The notes beneath the pieces were generated by a model. The model did no database searches and had not been told where the DNA came from. It saw only the letters and a list, made by a program, of their open reading frames with translations. From CAYSPO01 sp964432945 (GTDB lineage Bacteria > Bacillota > Clostridia > Tissierellales > Peptoniphilaceae), in NCBI GenBank assembly GCA_964432945.1, contig CAYSPO010000043.1, forward strand, positions 1-9,639: a DNA stretch of 9,639 bases. The letters are read 5' to 3'. Position numbers and translations under genes: made by a program. Within the stretch, counting starts at the first letter, position 1. Every line of letters begins with the position of its first letter. Positions 1 to 6,802 of the stretch are shown in pieces.

Positions 1-693
1 TATCCTAATAGAATAGATTTAGGAATAGGAAGAGCCCCAGGTACTGATTTAGAAACAGCTAAATTAATTTATAGAAATATATATTTAGAGAGTTCCTTTA
101 AAAATGCTATTAAAGAACTGTTAGATTACTTTGAAGGAGATAATGATTCTAATTTACCATCTCCATATCCTGGCACAGGCTCAAAGGTGGGTATATATAT
201 ATTGGGAAGTTCTTGTATATCTTCGAGAATAGCTGCAGAATTCGGATTACCTTATGCATTTGCTGGACATTTTTCGCCAGATAAAATACAAAAATCTATA
301 GATTGTTATAGGGATAATTTCAAGCCTAGTAAATATCTTGACGAACCATATGTTATGCTTGCTTTTTCTAGCTATATAGCAGATTCAATAAAAGAAGCAA
401 ACGAACTTAATAATCAAGGAAAACAAGTATTTCTACAAATTCTTAACCAAAATAATGAAGAATTTTATAAAATAGATCCAGATTTCGAATCTAAGCTAAC
501 AAGTATAGAAAAATTTATGATAAAAAGCTCTAGAGGCTTAACTATAAGTGGAGATAAAGAATCAGCCAGAGATCAGATAGAAAAAATAGTAAACAAATAT
601 AGGCCTGATGAACTAATAGTCACCACTTATATTCAAGATGAAGAAAAATTATTAAAGAATTATGATATATTATTTGATTTAATTAATTCGTAA
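1..693 (+). CDS. Luciferase-like flavin monooxygenase, 3' part (5' end outside window)
   Basis: The reading frame is open from base 1 to the TAA at 691-693, giving 230 residues. Full-length relatives are about 330 residues, so roughly 100 N-terminal residues lie outside the window. The visible part opens with YPNRIDLGIGRAPGTD, the conserved glycine-rich stretch of the bacterial luciferase-like monooxygenase group often labelled MsnO8-like. It continues with IYILGSS and then LPYAFAGHFSP, both typical of the second half of the TIM-barrel fold. Members of the family use reduced flavin (FMNH2) and oxygen to oxidise small organic substrates; the substrate here cannot be told. An in-frame GTG at 187 is not the start, because conserved family sequence lies upstream of it. 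The protein looks cytosolic, with no signal peptide or membrane segment in the visible part. It is followed after 45 bp by the lipoprotein gene, with no obvious terminator between them. Confidence 0.85.
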   Translation, partial: YPNRIDLGIGRAPGTDLETAKLIYRNIYLESSFKNAIKELLDYFEGDNDSNLPSPYPGTGSKVGIYILGSSCISSRIAAEFGLPYAFAGHFSPDKIQKSIDCYRDNFKPSKYLDEPYVMLAFSSYIADSIKEANELNNQGKQVFLQILNQNNEEFYKIDPDFESKLTSIEKFMIKSSRGLTISGDKESARDQIEKIVNKYRPDELIVTTYIQDEEKLLKNYDILFDLINS

Positions 694-711
694 GAGAATT
701 AAGAACCATTA

Positions 712-728
712 TTTTAATAATATTAAAA
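712..728. repeat. 17-nt AT-only palindrome overlapping the lipoprotein gene RBS
   Basis: TTTTAATA - A - TATTAAAA is a perfect inverted repeat with 8-bp arms and a single central base. Its right end overlaps the AAAAGGAG Shine-Dalgarno sequence of the lipoprotein gene. It could be an operator or a weak RBS-masking hairpin, but with A/T bases only it may be a chance product of base composition. Confidence 0.3.
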
Positions 729-738
729 GGAGTTTTCT

Positions 739-1659
739 ATGAAAAGACTATTACTATTAGTAAGTGCATTATTTTTTGTCGGGTGCTCTAGTGAAGGAGT
801 AGAAATTGATGATTCTCAGGCTCCAGCAGAGTATAAAATGGAGACTAATGAAGTTCAATCAGACTATATGGAAGAAGAAATAAAGGACACAGATGTATCT
901 TCTGAAAATGTTCGTGAAAATGAAAATACTAAGTTTATTGAATCTTTTGAAATCAATTCAGAAACTAAAAATTATGATAAAGCTGTAAATAATATTAATA
1001 CTTTGATAGAAAAATATGATGGCTATGTAACAAATGTATCTGAAGGAGGAGTTATTCCAAGATATATTTATATGGAAGTTAAAATTCCGAAGCAACAGAC
1101 AGATGCTTTCTTAAATGATTTACAGGTAAGTGAAGATTTAGTTGTATATAATAAGGTTAAATCAAGTACAGATATAACTGATATTTATAGAGATAATGAA
1201 TTGAGATTAAAGAATTTAGAGAAAAAGCTGGATAGATTATATGAACTTCAAGAAAACCAAGATAATATTAAGGATTTACTCGAAGTAGAGGTGGAAATAG
1301 ATGAGACGACATTCGAAATTGAAAATATAAAAAATCAGCAATCCAACTATGATACTCTTACAAGCTATTCTCAAATTTCAGTAAACTTAAATGAAGTGGC
1401 GACGGATAATAAAGCACCTTCTAAAGTTGAGATTAGTTTCATTGAGAGATTGAAAGATGCTTTTGAGCGTTCAGGGAAAAATTTTATCGAAGGTGTTAAA
1501 AATTTAGTTATTCTTTTAGTATTAAATATTATACCGATTATTATAATCATAATTATAATCTTTATTATTTATAAGTTAGTTAAAAAACGTAAAGCTGAGA
1601 CGAATCCTTTAGGTATAAAATATAAAGAACAAAAAAAGAAAAATGATGATTTAAAGTAA
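739..1659 (+). CDS. DUF4349-type membrane-anchored lipoprotein
   Basis: This 306-residue protein begins MKRLLLLVSALFFVGC, a short lipoprotein signal peptide with the lipobox FVGC and lipidated cysteine at residue 16. An acidic linker follows to about residue 65. The central part (about 65-225) fits the DUF4349 pattern: a ferredoxin-like start with a YVTNVSEGG-like strand, a VKIPKQQTDAFLNDL segment, and a charged, probably coiled-coil stretch (about 150-200) with RDNELRLKNLEKKLDRL. A very isoleucine-rich membrane helix (about 250-279) precedes a lysine-rich cytosolic tail, so the protein is probably tethered at both ends with its central domain outside the membrane. Family function is not established; a cell-envelope role is inferred. 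The start is supported by AAAAGGAG at 725-732. A terminator follows directly, so the gene ends its own unit. Confidence 0.8.
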   Translation: MKRLLLLVSALFFVGCSSEGVEIDDSQAPAEYKMETNEVQSDYMEEEIKDTDVSSENVRENENTKFIESFEINSETKNYDKAVNNINTLIEKYDGYVTNVSEGGVIPRYIYMEVKIPKQQTDAFLNDLQVSEDLVVYNKVKSSTDITDIYRDNELRLKNLEKKLDRLYELQENQDNIKDLLEVEVEIDETTFEIENIKNQQSNYDTLTSYSQISVNLNEVATDNKAPSKVEISFIERLKDAFERSGKNFIEGVKNLVILLVLNIIPIIIIIIIIFIIYKLVKKRKAETNPLGIKYKEQKKKNDDLK

Positions 1660-1664
1660 ACTAG

Positions 1665-1690
1665 AAAGCAACCCTTGGGTTGCTTTTTTT
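1665..1690 (+). terminator. Rho-independent terminator after the lipoprotein gene
   Basis: AAAGCAACCC (1665-1674) pairs with GGGTTGCTTT (1677-1686) and the T run continues to 1690. The GC-rich core directly before the T run makes this a classic intrinsic terminator, 5 bp after the stop codon. It separates the lipoprotein gene from the cobamide operon downstream. Confidence 0.93.
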
Positions 1691-1748
1691 ATATTATATT
1701 ATATATTAAAAATATTTATATATGCAATTAGCGAGTATAAAAAATTTA

Positions 1749-1772
1749 TGCTATAGTTTATTAACTAGGAGG
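1749..1772 (+). promoter_or_regulatory. Candidate extended -10 promoter and RBS of the cobamide operon
   Basis: TGCTATAGT at 1749-1757 matches an extended -10 element (TG-N-TATAGT). No good -35 is seen at 17 bp (TAGCGA at 1729-1734). AGGAGG at 1767-1772 is a strong Shine-Dalgarno sequence four bases before the cbiB ATG. If this -10 is used the leader is only about a dozen bases, which leaves no room for a cobalamin riboswitch. An alternative -10, TATAAA at 1735-1740, also lacks a good -35. Confidence 0.35.
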
Positions 1773-1776
1773 AAAT

Positions 1777-2721
1777 ATGAATATAGTAATTGCATATATT
1801 TTAGATTTAATTATTGGTGATCCCAAATCATTTTATCACCCTGTACGATTTATTGGTTTATTAATAAATAAAATAGAACATTTTTTGAGAAATAAAGTAA
1901 AATTTATAAATGACTATATACTTGGGGGAATTTTAACAATTATAATAGTTGTAGGAAGTTTCTTATTTGTTGCAGCTATAAAATACATAAGTTATAAAAT
2001 AAATTATATTTTCGGATTTATTATAGAATCAATTTTAATTTATTTTACTTTTGCAGTAAGAAGTTTATACGATGAAAGTATGATAGTTTATAAAGCCTTA
2101 GTGAATAAAGATATAGAAAAAGCTAGAAAACTACTATCATATATTGTAGGGAGAGATACAATAAATTTAAGTGAAGAAGAAATAACAACAGCTACCGTTG
2201 AAACAGTTTCAGAAAATACAAACGATGGGGTAATAGCTCCTATACTATTTGCCTGTATAGGAGGAGCACCTCTTGCCTATGCTTATAAAGCTATAAATAC
2301 TTTAGACTCTATGGTTGCATATAGAAATGAAAAGTATGAGAAATTTGGCTATTGTTCAGCTAAGTTAGATGATATTGCAAATTTTATCCCAGCAAGAATT
2401 GCTTCATTACTTATGATTATATCTAGTTTTATACTTAGATTAGATTACAAGAATTCTATTAGGGTTTTCAAAGAAGATAGATATAAGCATTTAAGCCCTA
2501 ACTCTGCACAAACTGAGGCTGTTGCTGCAGGAGCTCTTGGTATTAGGTTAGGTGGTCCTAATAAATATAATGGTAAAATAGTAGAGAAACCTTATATTGG
2601 AAGATATATACACAAGCCAAAAGCTGTCCATATAAAATTATGTAACAGAATAATGCTGCTTAGTTCTTTTTTATTAATGTTGATTATAGTAATTATAAAA
2701 TATTTTATGGAGTTGTTATGA
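1777..2721 (+). CDS. cbiB: Adenosylcobinamide-phosphate synthase CbiB
   Basis: CbiB is an integral membrane enzyme that joins cobyric acid to (R)-1-amino-2-propanol O-phosphate, using ATP, to make adenosylcobinamide phosphate. The 314-residue length is normal. Family motifs are present in order: LIIGDP (11-16) followed by HPVRFIG (21-27), GRDT (125-128), VETVSENTNDGVIAP (141-155), DSMVAYRNEKY (177-187), DDIANFIPARI (198-208), HLSPNSAQTEA (238-248) and GIRLGG (255-260). Hydrophobic membrane segments are visible at about 47-70, 78-95, 152-170, 205-221 and 291-310. The start has a strong AGGAGG four bases upstream and matches the family N-terminus. The stop codon overlaps the cobD start (ATGA at 2718-2721), indicating translational coupling with the gene that makes its aminopropanol-phosphate substrate. 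It is the first gene of the operon. Confidence 0.95.
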   Translation: MNIVIAYILDLIIGDPKSFYHPVRFIGLLINKIEHFLRNKVKFINDYILGGILTIIIVVGSFLFVAAIKYISYKINYIFGFIIESILIYFTFAVRSLYDESMIVYKALVNKDIEKARKLLSYIVGRDTINLSEEEITTATVETVSENTNDGVIAPILFACIGGAPLAYAYKAINTLDSMVAYRNEKYEKFGYCSAKLDDIANFIPARIASLLMIISSFILRLDYKNSIRVFKEDRYKHLSPNSAQTEAVAAGALGIRLGGPNKYNGKIVEKPYIGRYIHKPKAVHIKLCNRIMLLSSFLLMLIIVIIKYFMELL

Positions 2722-3794
2722 AGACAAATGAGCATGGTGCTGATATATACAGTGAATCATTAAAAGAAGGAATTAACTATGATGAAATTATTGATTTTTC
2801 TTCAAATATAAACCCTCTAGGTTTAGATGATAAAATTTTAAGGTTACTAGAGGAAGAATTAGAAAATATTGATAGATATCCGGATATAAATTGTAGGGAG
2901 CTTGTAAAATCAATTTCAGAAAAAGAGAATATTAATGAGGATATGGTATTTGTTTCTAATGGAGCTGCAGAAGCTATTTACAGAATTCCTCTCGTTTTAA
3001 AACCCAAAAATGCTTTACTTCTTGCTCCTACTTTTAGTGAATATGAATCAAGCTTAAATCTTATAGATACAAAAATAGATTACTATTATTTAAATGAAAA
3101 TAATGACTTTATAATACAAGATGATTATATAGATAGAATTAAGAATTATGATGTAATTTATATATGTAATCCCAATAATCCAACTGGTCAATTAACAGAT
3201 AAAAGCTTTATTAAAAATATCCTAGATGAAGCAATAATTAATGAAGTTAATCTTGTAATAGATGAGTGTTTTATTGATTTTCTTGAAAACCCGAGTGAAT
3301 ATTCATCAAGAGAATTTTTAAAATCATATACTAACTTAATCATAATAAATGCCTTTACCAAGACATATTCATTACCAGGTATAAGACTAGGATATGCTGT
3401 GTCATCTAATACAGAACTAATCAAAAAATTAAAAGAGTTTGGTCCCCCATGGAATGTATCTAATTTAGCCCAAAGAGCAGGAATAGAATCTCTAAAATTA
3501 AAAAATTATTTAGAAGAGTCTTCTTTATATATCCATAGACAAAGAGAGTTCTTAGTGAAAAGTTTAGAAGATATGGAATTTGAAGTTTTTGAGGGTTATG
3601 CTAATTTTATTTTATTTAAGACGGAAATTAAGAATTTCAAAGAAAAATTGTTGAAATATAAAATACTAATACGAGATTGTTCTAATTATAAAAACTTGTC
3701 TAGTAAATACTTTAGAGTAGCAGTAAAAAATTCTGAAAATAATAAGTATTTAATAGATTCTATAAAAAAAGTAATCGAAAGTGAGGATAAGTAA
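2718..3794 (+). CDS. cobD: L-threonine-O-3-phosphate decarboxylase CobD (PLP-dependent)
   Basis: CobD decarboxylates L-threonine O-3-phosphate to (R)-1-amino-2-propanol O-phosphate, the linker that CbiB attaches to cobyric acid. The 358-residue protein is a fold-type I aminotransferase relative of HisC. Near the N-terminus it has HGADIY (6-11) and IDFSSNINPLGL (25-36), which favour CobD over HisC. PLP-site motifs follow: SNGAAEAIY (80-88), NPNNPTG (151-157), the cofactor-ring aspartate in IDECF (D182), and the Schiff-base lysine K215 in NAFTKTYSLPGIRLGYA, with R223 in the RLGY motif. The conserved C-terminal arginine appears in YFRVAVK. The start overlaps the cbiB stop by four bases. The operon context with CbiB settles CobD against histidinol-phosphate aminotransferase. 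It is cytosolic and needs PLP, which the B6 genes further downstream could supply. Confidence 0.94.
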   Translation: MKTNEHGADIYSESLKEGINYDEIIDFSSNINPLGLDDKILRLLEEELENIDRYPDINCRELVKSISEKENINEDMVFVSNGAAEAIYRIPLVLKPKNALLLAPTFSEYESSLNLIDTKIDYYYLNENNDFIIQDDYIDRIKNYDVIYICNPNNPTGQLTDKSFIKNILDEAIINEVNLVIDECFIDFLENPSEYSSREFLKSYTNLIIINAFTKTYSLPGIRLGYAVSSNTELIKKLKEFGPPWNVSNLAQRAGIESLKLKNYLEESSLYIHRQREFLVKSLEDMEFEVFEGYANFILFKTEIKNFKEKLLKYKILIRDCSNYKNLSSKYFRVAVKNSENNKYLIDSIKKVIESEDK

Positions 3795-3796
3795 AA

Positions 3797-4639
3797 ATGG
3801 CTAAAGTTATTATGGTACAAGGAACTACATCAGACGCAGGTAAGACATTTATCGCTGCTGGGCTTTGTAGGATTTTTTCCCAAGATGGCTATAAGGTTGC
3901 TCCTTTCAAATCTCAAAACATGGCTTTTCCTGTAACATTAGAATCTGGATATGAGATAGGTTCAGCTCAAGTTATGCAAGCTGAGGCTGCTAACTGTAAG
4001 CCTGATCCAAGAATGAACCCGATACTTTTAAAGCCAAAATGCAATGTAGGATCAGAAGTAATAGTAAATGGGATATCAAAAGGATATATGTCAGGAATAG
4101 AATATTCCAATTACAAACTAAGCCTAAAAGAGGATATTAAAGAGGCTTTCAACTCCCTTTCTAATGATTATGATATTATTGTTATTGAAGGTGCGGGAAG
4201 CCCAGCTGAAATAAACTTAAATGAAAATGACATTGTTAATATGGGTATGGCAAGAATTGCTGATTCTCCTGTTGTTATAGTAGGTGATATTGATAGGGGA
4301 GGAGTATTTGCAGCTTTTGCTGGGACAGTTAGTCTAATAGATGAAGAAGATAGGTCTAGAGTCAAAGGATTAATAGTAAACAAGTTTAGGGGAGATATAA
4401 AGCTATTAGAAAATGGTCTTGATATGATAGAAGATATAACTAAAGTGCCTGTTTTAGGGGTAGTTCCAAAAATAGATATAGATTTAGATGATGAGGATAG
4501 TTTAACTGGAAATAATATAAATAAATATGAAGGTATAGAAAATGTAGAGAATTACAAAAACTCTCAATACGATAAACTATCAGCTACTTTGAGACAATCT
4601 TTAGATATAAAAGAAATTTATAAAATAATGGGGTTATAG
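3797..4639 (+). CDS. Short cobyric acid synthase (CbiP/CobQ) homologue lacking the glutamine amidotransferase domain
   Basis: Full-length CbiP/CobQ is about 490-510 residues: an N-terminal ATP-dependent amide synthase domain of the dethiobiotin-synthetase fold, then a class I glutamine amidotransferase domain. It amidates cobyrinic acid a,c-diamide at positions b, d, e and g. This protein is only 280 residues. The synthase domain is well conserved: P-loop GTTSDAGKT (9-17), VIVIEGAGSPAEINL-type motif (128-141), DIVNMGMA (145-152), VGDIDRGGVFA (162-172), VKGLIVNKFRGD (189-200), and PVLGVVPKIDIDLDDEDSL (218-236). It then jumps over a short linker (about 238-256) to QYDKLSATLRQSLDIKEIYK (257-276), which resembles the extreme C-terminus of full-length CobQ. 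The whole amidotransferase domain, with its catalytic Cys and His, is absent. The signature normally like QNMxxNSxVT reads QNMAFPVT (40-47). The frame is intact and the gene sits 2 bp after cobD and 1 bp before cobU, so it is unlikely to be simple decay. It may use free ammonia, a separate glutaminase, or have another substrate. Confidence 0.85.
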   Translation: MAKVIMVQGTTSDAGKTFIAAGLCRIFSQDGYKVAPFKSQNMAFPVTLESGYEIGSAQVMQAEAANCKPDPRMNPILLKPKCNVGSEVIVNGISKGYMSGIEYSNYKLSLKEDIKEAFNSLSNDYDIIVIEGAGSPAEINLNENDIVNMGMARIADSPVVIVGDIDRGGVFAAFAGTVSLIDEEDRSRVKGLIVNKFRGDIKLLENGLDMIEDITKVPVLGVVPKIDIDLDDEDSLTGNNINKYEGIENVENYKNSQYDKLSATLRQSLDIKEIYKIMGL

Positions 4640-4640
4640 T

Positions 4641-5177
4641 ATGATAATTTTAGTTACTGGAGGAGCGAGATCTGGGAAAAGTAGTTTTGCAGAAAGTCTA
4701 TATAGAAATGAAAAAGATGTTGTTTATATAGCAACTTCTAAGATTTTTGATAAAGAAATGAAAAATAGAGTAGAAGCTCATAGAAAACAAAGATCTATCA
4801 CATGGAGAACTTTTGAGGCGAACTATGATTTGGATAAAGCTGTAGAAAAAGAAAAGTTTTATTTGTTAGATTGTATAACTTTGTTATCTTCAAATATTAT
4901 GTTTGATGTTACAAAAGATTTAGAAGAAATTGACTTTATTACTCAAGAAAAAATAGAGAAGAAAATTCTTAATGAGTTAGAGAAGTTAATAAATAAGATA
5001 AGAATAGAAAATAAAAATCTTATTCTTGTAACTAATGAAGTAGGAATGTCAATTGTTCCTGAAAATAAACTAGCAAGAATATACCGAGATATACAAGGAA
5101 GAATTAACCAAAAAATAGCCAAAGAATCAGATCAAGTTTATCTAGTAGCGTGCGGTTTACCTGTGAGGATAAAATGA
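4641..5177 (+). CDS. cobU: Adenosylcobinamide kinase / adenosylcobinamide-phosphate guanylyltransferase CobU
   Basis: CobU is bifunctional: it phosphorylates adenosylcobinamide and then transfers GMP from GTP to give adenosyl-GDP-cobinamide, ready for CobS. The 178-residue length is typical. The P-loop GGARSGKS is at 7-14. The guanylylation histidine is expected at H47 in RVEAHRKQRSITWRT (43-57). The C-terminal signature has TNEVGMSIVPENKLARIYRD followed by a GRINQ-type segment and ends VYLVACGLPVRIK, as in the family. It begins one base after the stop of the short cbiP, so it probably relies on reinitiation or coupling, since no strong Shine-Dalgarno is seen apart from the G-rich ATGGGG just upstream. 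Its stop overlaps the preferred cobC start (ATGA at 5174-5177). It is a cytosolic enzyme of the nucleotide loop assembly branch, useful both to synthesis and to cobinamide salvage. Confidence 0.95.
   Translation: MIILVTGGARSGKSSFAESLYRNEKDVVYIATSKIFDKEMKNRVEAHRKQRSITWRTFEANYDLDKAVEKEKFYLLDCITLLSSNIMFDVTKDLEEIDFITQEKIEKKILNELEKLINKIRIENKNLILVTNEVGMSIVPENKLARIYRDIQGRINQKIAKESDQVYLVACGLPVRIK
5163..5173 (+). promoter_or_regulatory. Shine-Dalgarno that decides the cobC start
   Basis: GTGAGGAT, with core GAGG at 5165-5168, lies five bases before ATG 5174, and that ATG overlaps the cobU stop as ATGA. This favours ATG 5174 over the in-frame GTG at 5150. The same string GTGAGGATAA, at 3781-3790, precedes the short cbiP gene. 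Confidence 0.7.
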
Positions 5178-5743
5178 GAGAAATTAAGTTAACTATGATA
5201 AGGCATGGACAAACACAAGACAATCTGCAAGGGATATATAGTGATTCTAGTGTAGGCTTAAGTGAGATAGGTAAAAAGCAAATATTAAAGCTAAAAGATA
5301 AATTAACTTTATATTCTTTTAATGAAGTTTATTTCAGTCCCCATTCAAGAACAAAAAAATCTTTTGAACTACTAGACTTAGATGGTAAAGCAGATAGTAG
5401 AATAGAAGAGACAGATTTTGGAATTTTTACTGGAAGGACTTATAAAGATATATGCACACAGTATCCCGAAGAAAGCTCAAGATGGTTTGAAGATTATTTA
5501 AATTATGAAATTCCAGAAGGAGAGTCTTTGAAGCAAATGTATGAAAGAGTAGTAAGTTTTGTTAAAGATTTAGAAAGAGATACTTTAATTGTAACCCATG
5601 AAGGAGTTATAAGAAGTATACTAGCTTGGGTATTTGATGATCTTCAATATTTCTATAAATTTAAAATAGAAAATGCTTCTATTAGTCAGATTATTATTGG
5701 TGATGATTATAAAATAATTAGTAAAATTAGTGAAATTGGATAA
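5174..5743 (+). CDS. cobC: Histidine phosphatase, probable alpha-ribazole phosphatase CobC
   Basis: CobC removes the phosphate from alpha-ribazole 5'-phosphate or adenosylcobalamin 5'-phosphate at the end of cobamide assembly. From ATG 5174 the protein has 189 residues and begins MREIKLTMIRHGQTQDN, placing the phosphohistidine motif RHG at residues 10-12 (H11 accepts phosphate). The second basic motif SPHSRTKKS (55-63) supplies an arginine, an acidic site is in RIEETDFGIFTG (76-87), and the second catalytic histidine is H142 in LIVTHEGVIRSI. The protein is a cytosolic member of the phosphoglycerate-mutase-like superfamily. Sequence alone cannot fully separate CobC from other small phosphatases of this family; the position directly after cobU with overlapping codons makes CobC the likely role. 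A GTG start at 5150 would add eight residues with no family support. Confidence 0.87.
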   Translation: MREIKLTMIRHGQTQDNLQGIYSDSSVGLSEIGKKQILKLKDKLTLYSFNEVYFSPHSRTKKSFELLDLDGKADSRIEETDFGIFTGRTYKDICTQYPEESSRWFEDYLNYEIPEGESLKQMYERVVSFVKDLERDTLIVTHEGVIRSILAWVFDDLQYFYKFKIENASISQIIIGDDYKIISKISEIG

Positions 5744-5758
5744 GCTCAGGAGGAATTT

Positions 5759-6700
5759 ATGTGTACAACAATTAAGATAGATTCAAATGAGGGTTATGTG
5801 TTAGCAAGAACAATGGATTTTGAATCACCCCTTATATATAATGGGCTATATATGCCTAAAGATTACTGCTATATGGTTGATTTAGAGGATAATTTGATTA
5901 CATCTAAATATGAAGCTATGGGAGTAGTGTTCTACAAATCTACACCTTTCAAAGATGGTATTAATACTAAAGGGCTTATGGGATGCACAAACTATTACCA
6001 TGCTTTTAATATACATGATGACAAAATACAAGAAGGAAAAGTAAATATTTCTAGTTTAGATTATATGAATTATGCTCTTTTAACATACGCAGATGTAGAT
6101 GAATTATGTAATGATTTAGATAATATTCATATTTCAAGTAAAAATAGTAAAGGTGAAGCGGTTATTTGCCCTGATTTTCATCATATGTTTGTAGATAAAA
6201 ATGGTAAATGCGTAGTAGTTGAGCCTAAAAATAAAGAGTATGTATTTTATGATAATCCATATGATGTTATGACAAATTCACCTTCATTTAAGTCTCATGT
6301 GAAGAAACTTGAAAAATATTTTTATGAAGATGATAATCTTGAAAATTTTAATGGCTCAAAATCTTTACCTGGAGGATATGATCCTGCTTCAAGATTTATA
6401 AAAAGTCATTATTTTGTAAGAACCCAAGAAAAATCCCTCAATCAAAGAGATGCTCTTAAAAATGCTTATGATATTATGGATGCCATTAGACTTCCTAAAG
6501 GCTTCATATATAGTAATAAACATGAGCATAATATTTATACAAGATATATTGCAGCTTATGATAATAAAAACTTGCTGATGACCGCAAAAAGTCGTTCTAA
6601 TCAAAAGGTTTATTGTGCTGAATTTGATGACTTTAATTCAACTAATCCTGTATTTTTTCCATTTGATACTGATTTTTCAATGGAAAAGTTTGACTTTTAA
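5759..6700 (+). CDS. Linear amide C-N hydrolase, choloylglycine hydrolase / penicillin V acylase family (Ntn fold)
   Basis: This 313-residue protein hydrolyses a carbon-nitrogen amide bond with an N-terminal cysteine freed by loss of the initiator methionine. The catalytic set is complete: C2 after Met1, R17 and D20 in ARTMD (16-20), N78 in GCTNYY, N173 in MTNSP (171-175), and R212 in LPGGYDPASRF (203-213). Known family substrates include conjugated bile salts, penicillin V, acyl-homoserine lactones and acylated amino compounds; the sequence does not tell which applies. There is no signal peptide, so it is probably cytosolic. It starts 15 bp after cobC with a strong AGGAGG (5748-5753), and the first convincing terminator lies after it, so it should be co-transcribed with the cobamide genes. 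That context is unusual and raises the possibility that it acts on a corrinoid side chain, which is inference only. A bile salt hydrolase or general acylase remains possible. Confidence 0.88.
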   Translation: MCTTIKIDSNEGYVLARTMDFESPLIYNGLYMPKDYCYMVDLEDNLITSKYEAMGVVFYKSTPFKDGINTKGLMGCTNYYHAFNIHDDKIQEGKVNISSLDYMNYALLTYADVDELCNDLDNIHISSKNSKGEAVICPDFHHMFVDKNGKCVVVEPKNKEYVFYDNPYDVMTNSPSFKSHVKKLEKYFYEDDNLENFNGSKSLPGGYDPASRFIKSHYFVRTQEKSLNQRDALKNAYDIMDAIRLPKGFIYSNKHEHNIYTRYIAAYDNKNLLMTAKSRSNQKVYCAEFDDFNSTNPVFFPFDTDFSMEKFDF

Positions 6701-6735
6701 TAATTTTGATAAAAACTTAATATTATAAAAATAAA

Positions 6736-6786
6736 TACCTAGCTTATCCTTTTTTTATTTCTTAGAATAATGCTAGGTAGTTTTTT
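6736..6786. terminator. Probable bidirectional terminator between the amidase and ECF transporter genes
   Basis: TACCTAGC (6736-6743) pairs perfectly with GCTAGGTA (6772-6779), followed by TTTTTT at 6781-6786 on the plus strand. On the minus strand the same stem is followed by TTTATTTTTAT. TTAT (6744-6747) and ATAA (6767-6770) can extend the stem past a bulged T, leaving a loop of about 19 bases that contains a T run. It sits between two convergent genes and probably ends both units. Confidence 0.75.
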
Positions 6787-6802
6787 ATAAGTAAAGATAA
6801 AT

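Noticed and set aside
187..693. A shorter gene starting at GTG 187
   Set aside because: The frame is open to base 1 and conserved luciferase-like sequence (YPNRIDLGIGRAPGTD) lies upstream; the gene is simply cut by the window edge.
3188..3424. Open frame on the minus strand inside cobD
   Set aside because: It lies wholly antisense to a well-conserved gene, has no RBS and no recognisable domain.
4168..4383. Open frame on the minus strand inside the short cbiP
   Set aside because: It is antisense to the most conserved part of the synthase domain and resembles no family.
3797..4639. The short cbiP as a frameshifted pseudogene fragment
   Set aside because: The frame is intact, a CobQ-like C-terminus is present, and spacing to both neighbours is 1-2 bp, which is not what decay would leave.
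5150..5173. GTG 5150 as the cobC start
   Set aside because: It adds eight residues without family support. ATG 5174 has a GAGG five bases upstream, overlaps the cobU stop as ATGA and gives the usual short lead-in to the RHG motif.
6389..6604. Open frame on the minus strand inside the amide hydrolase gene
   Set aside because: It is antisense to a complete gene, with no RBS or recognisable domain.
5759..6700. Specific call as bile salt hydrolase
   Set aside because: The catalytic residues are shared across the whole choloylglycine hydrolase/penicillin V acylase family and the cobamide operon context does not suggest bile salts.
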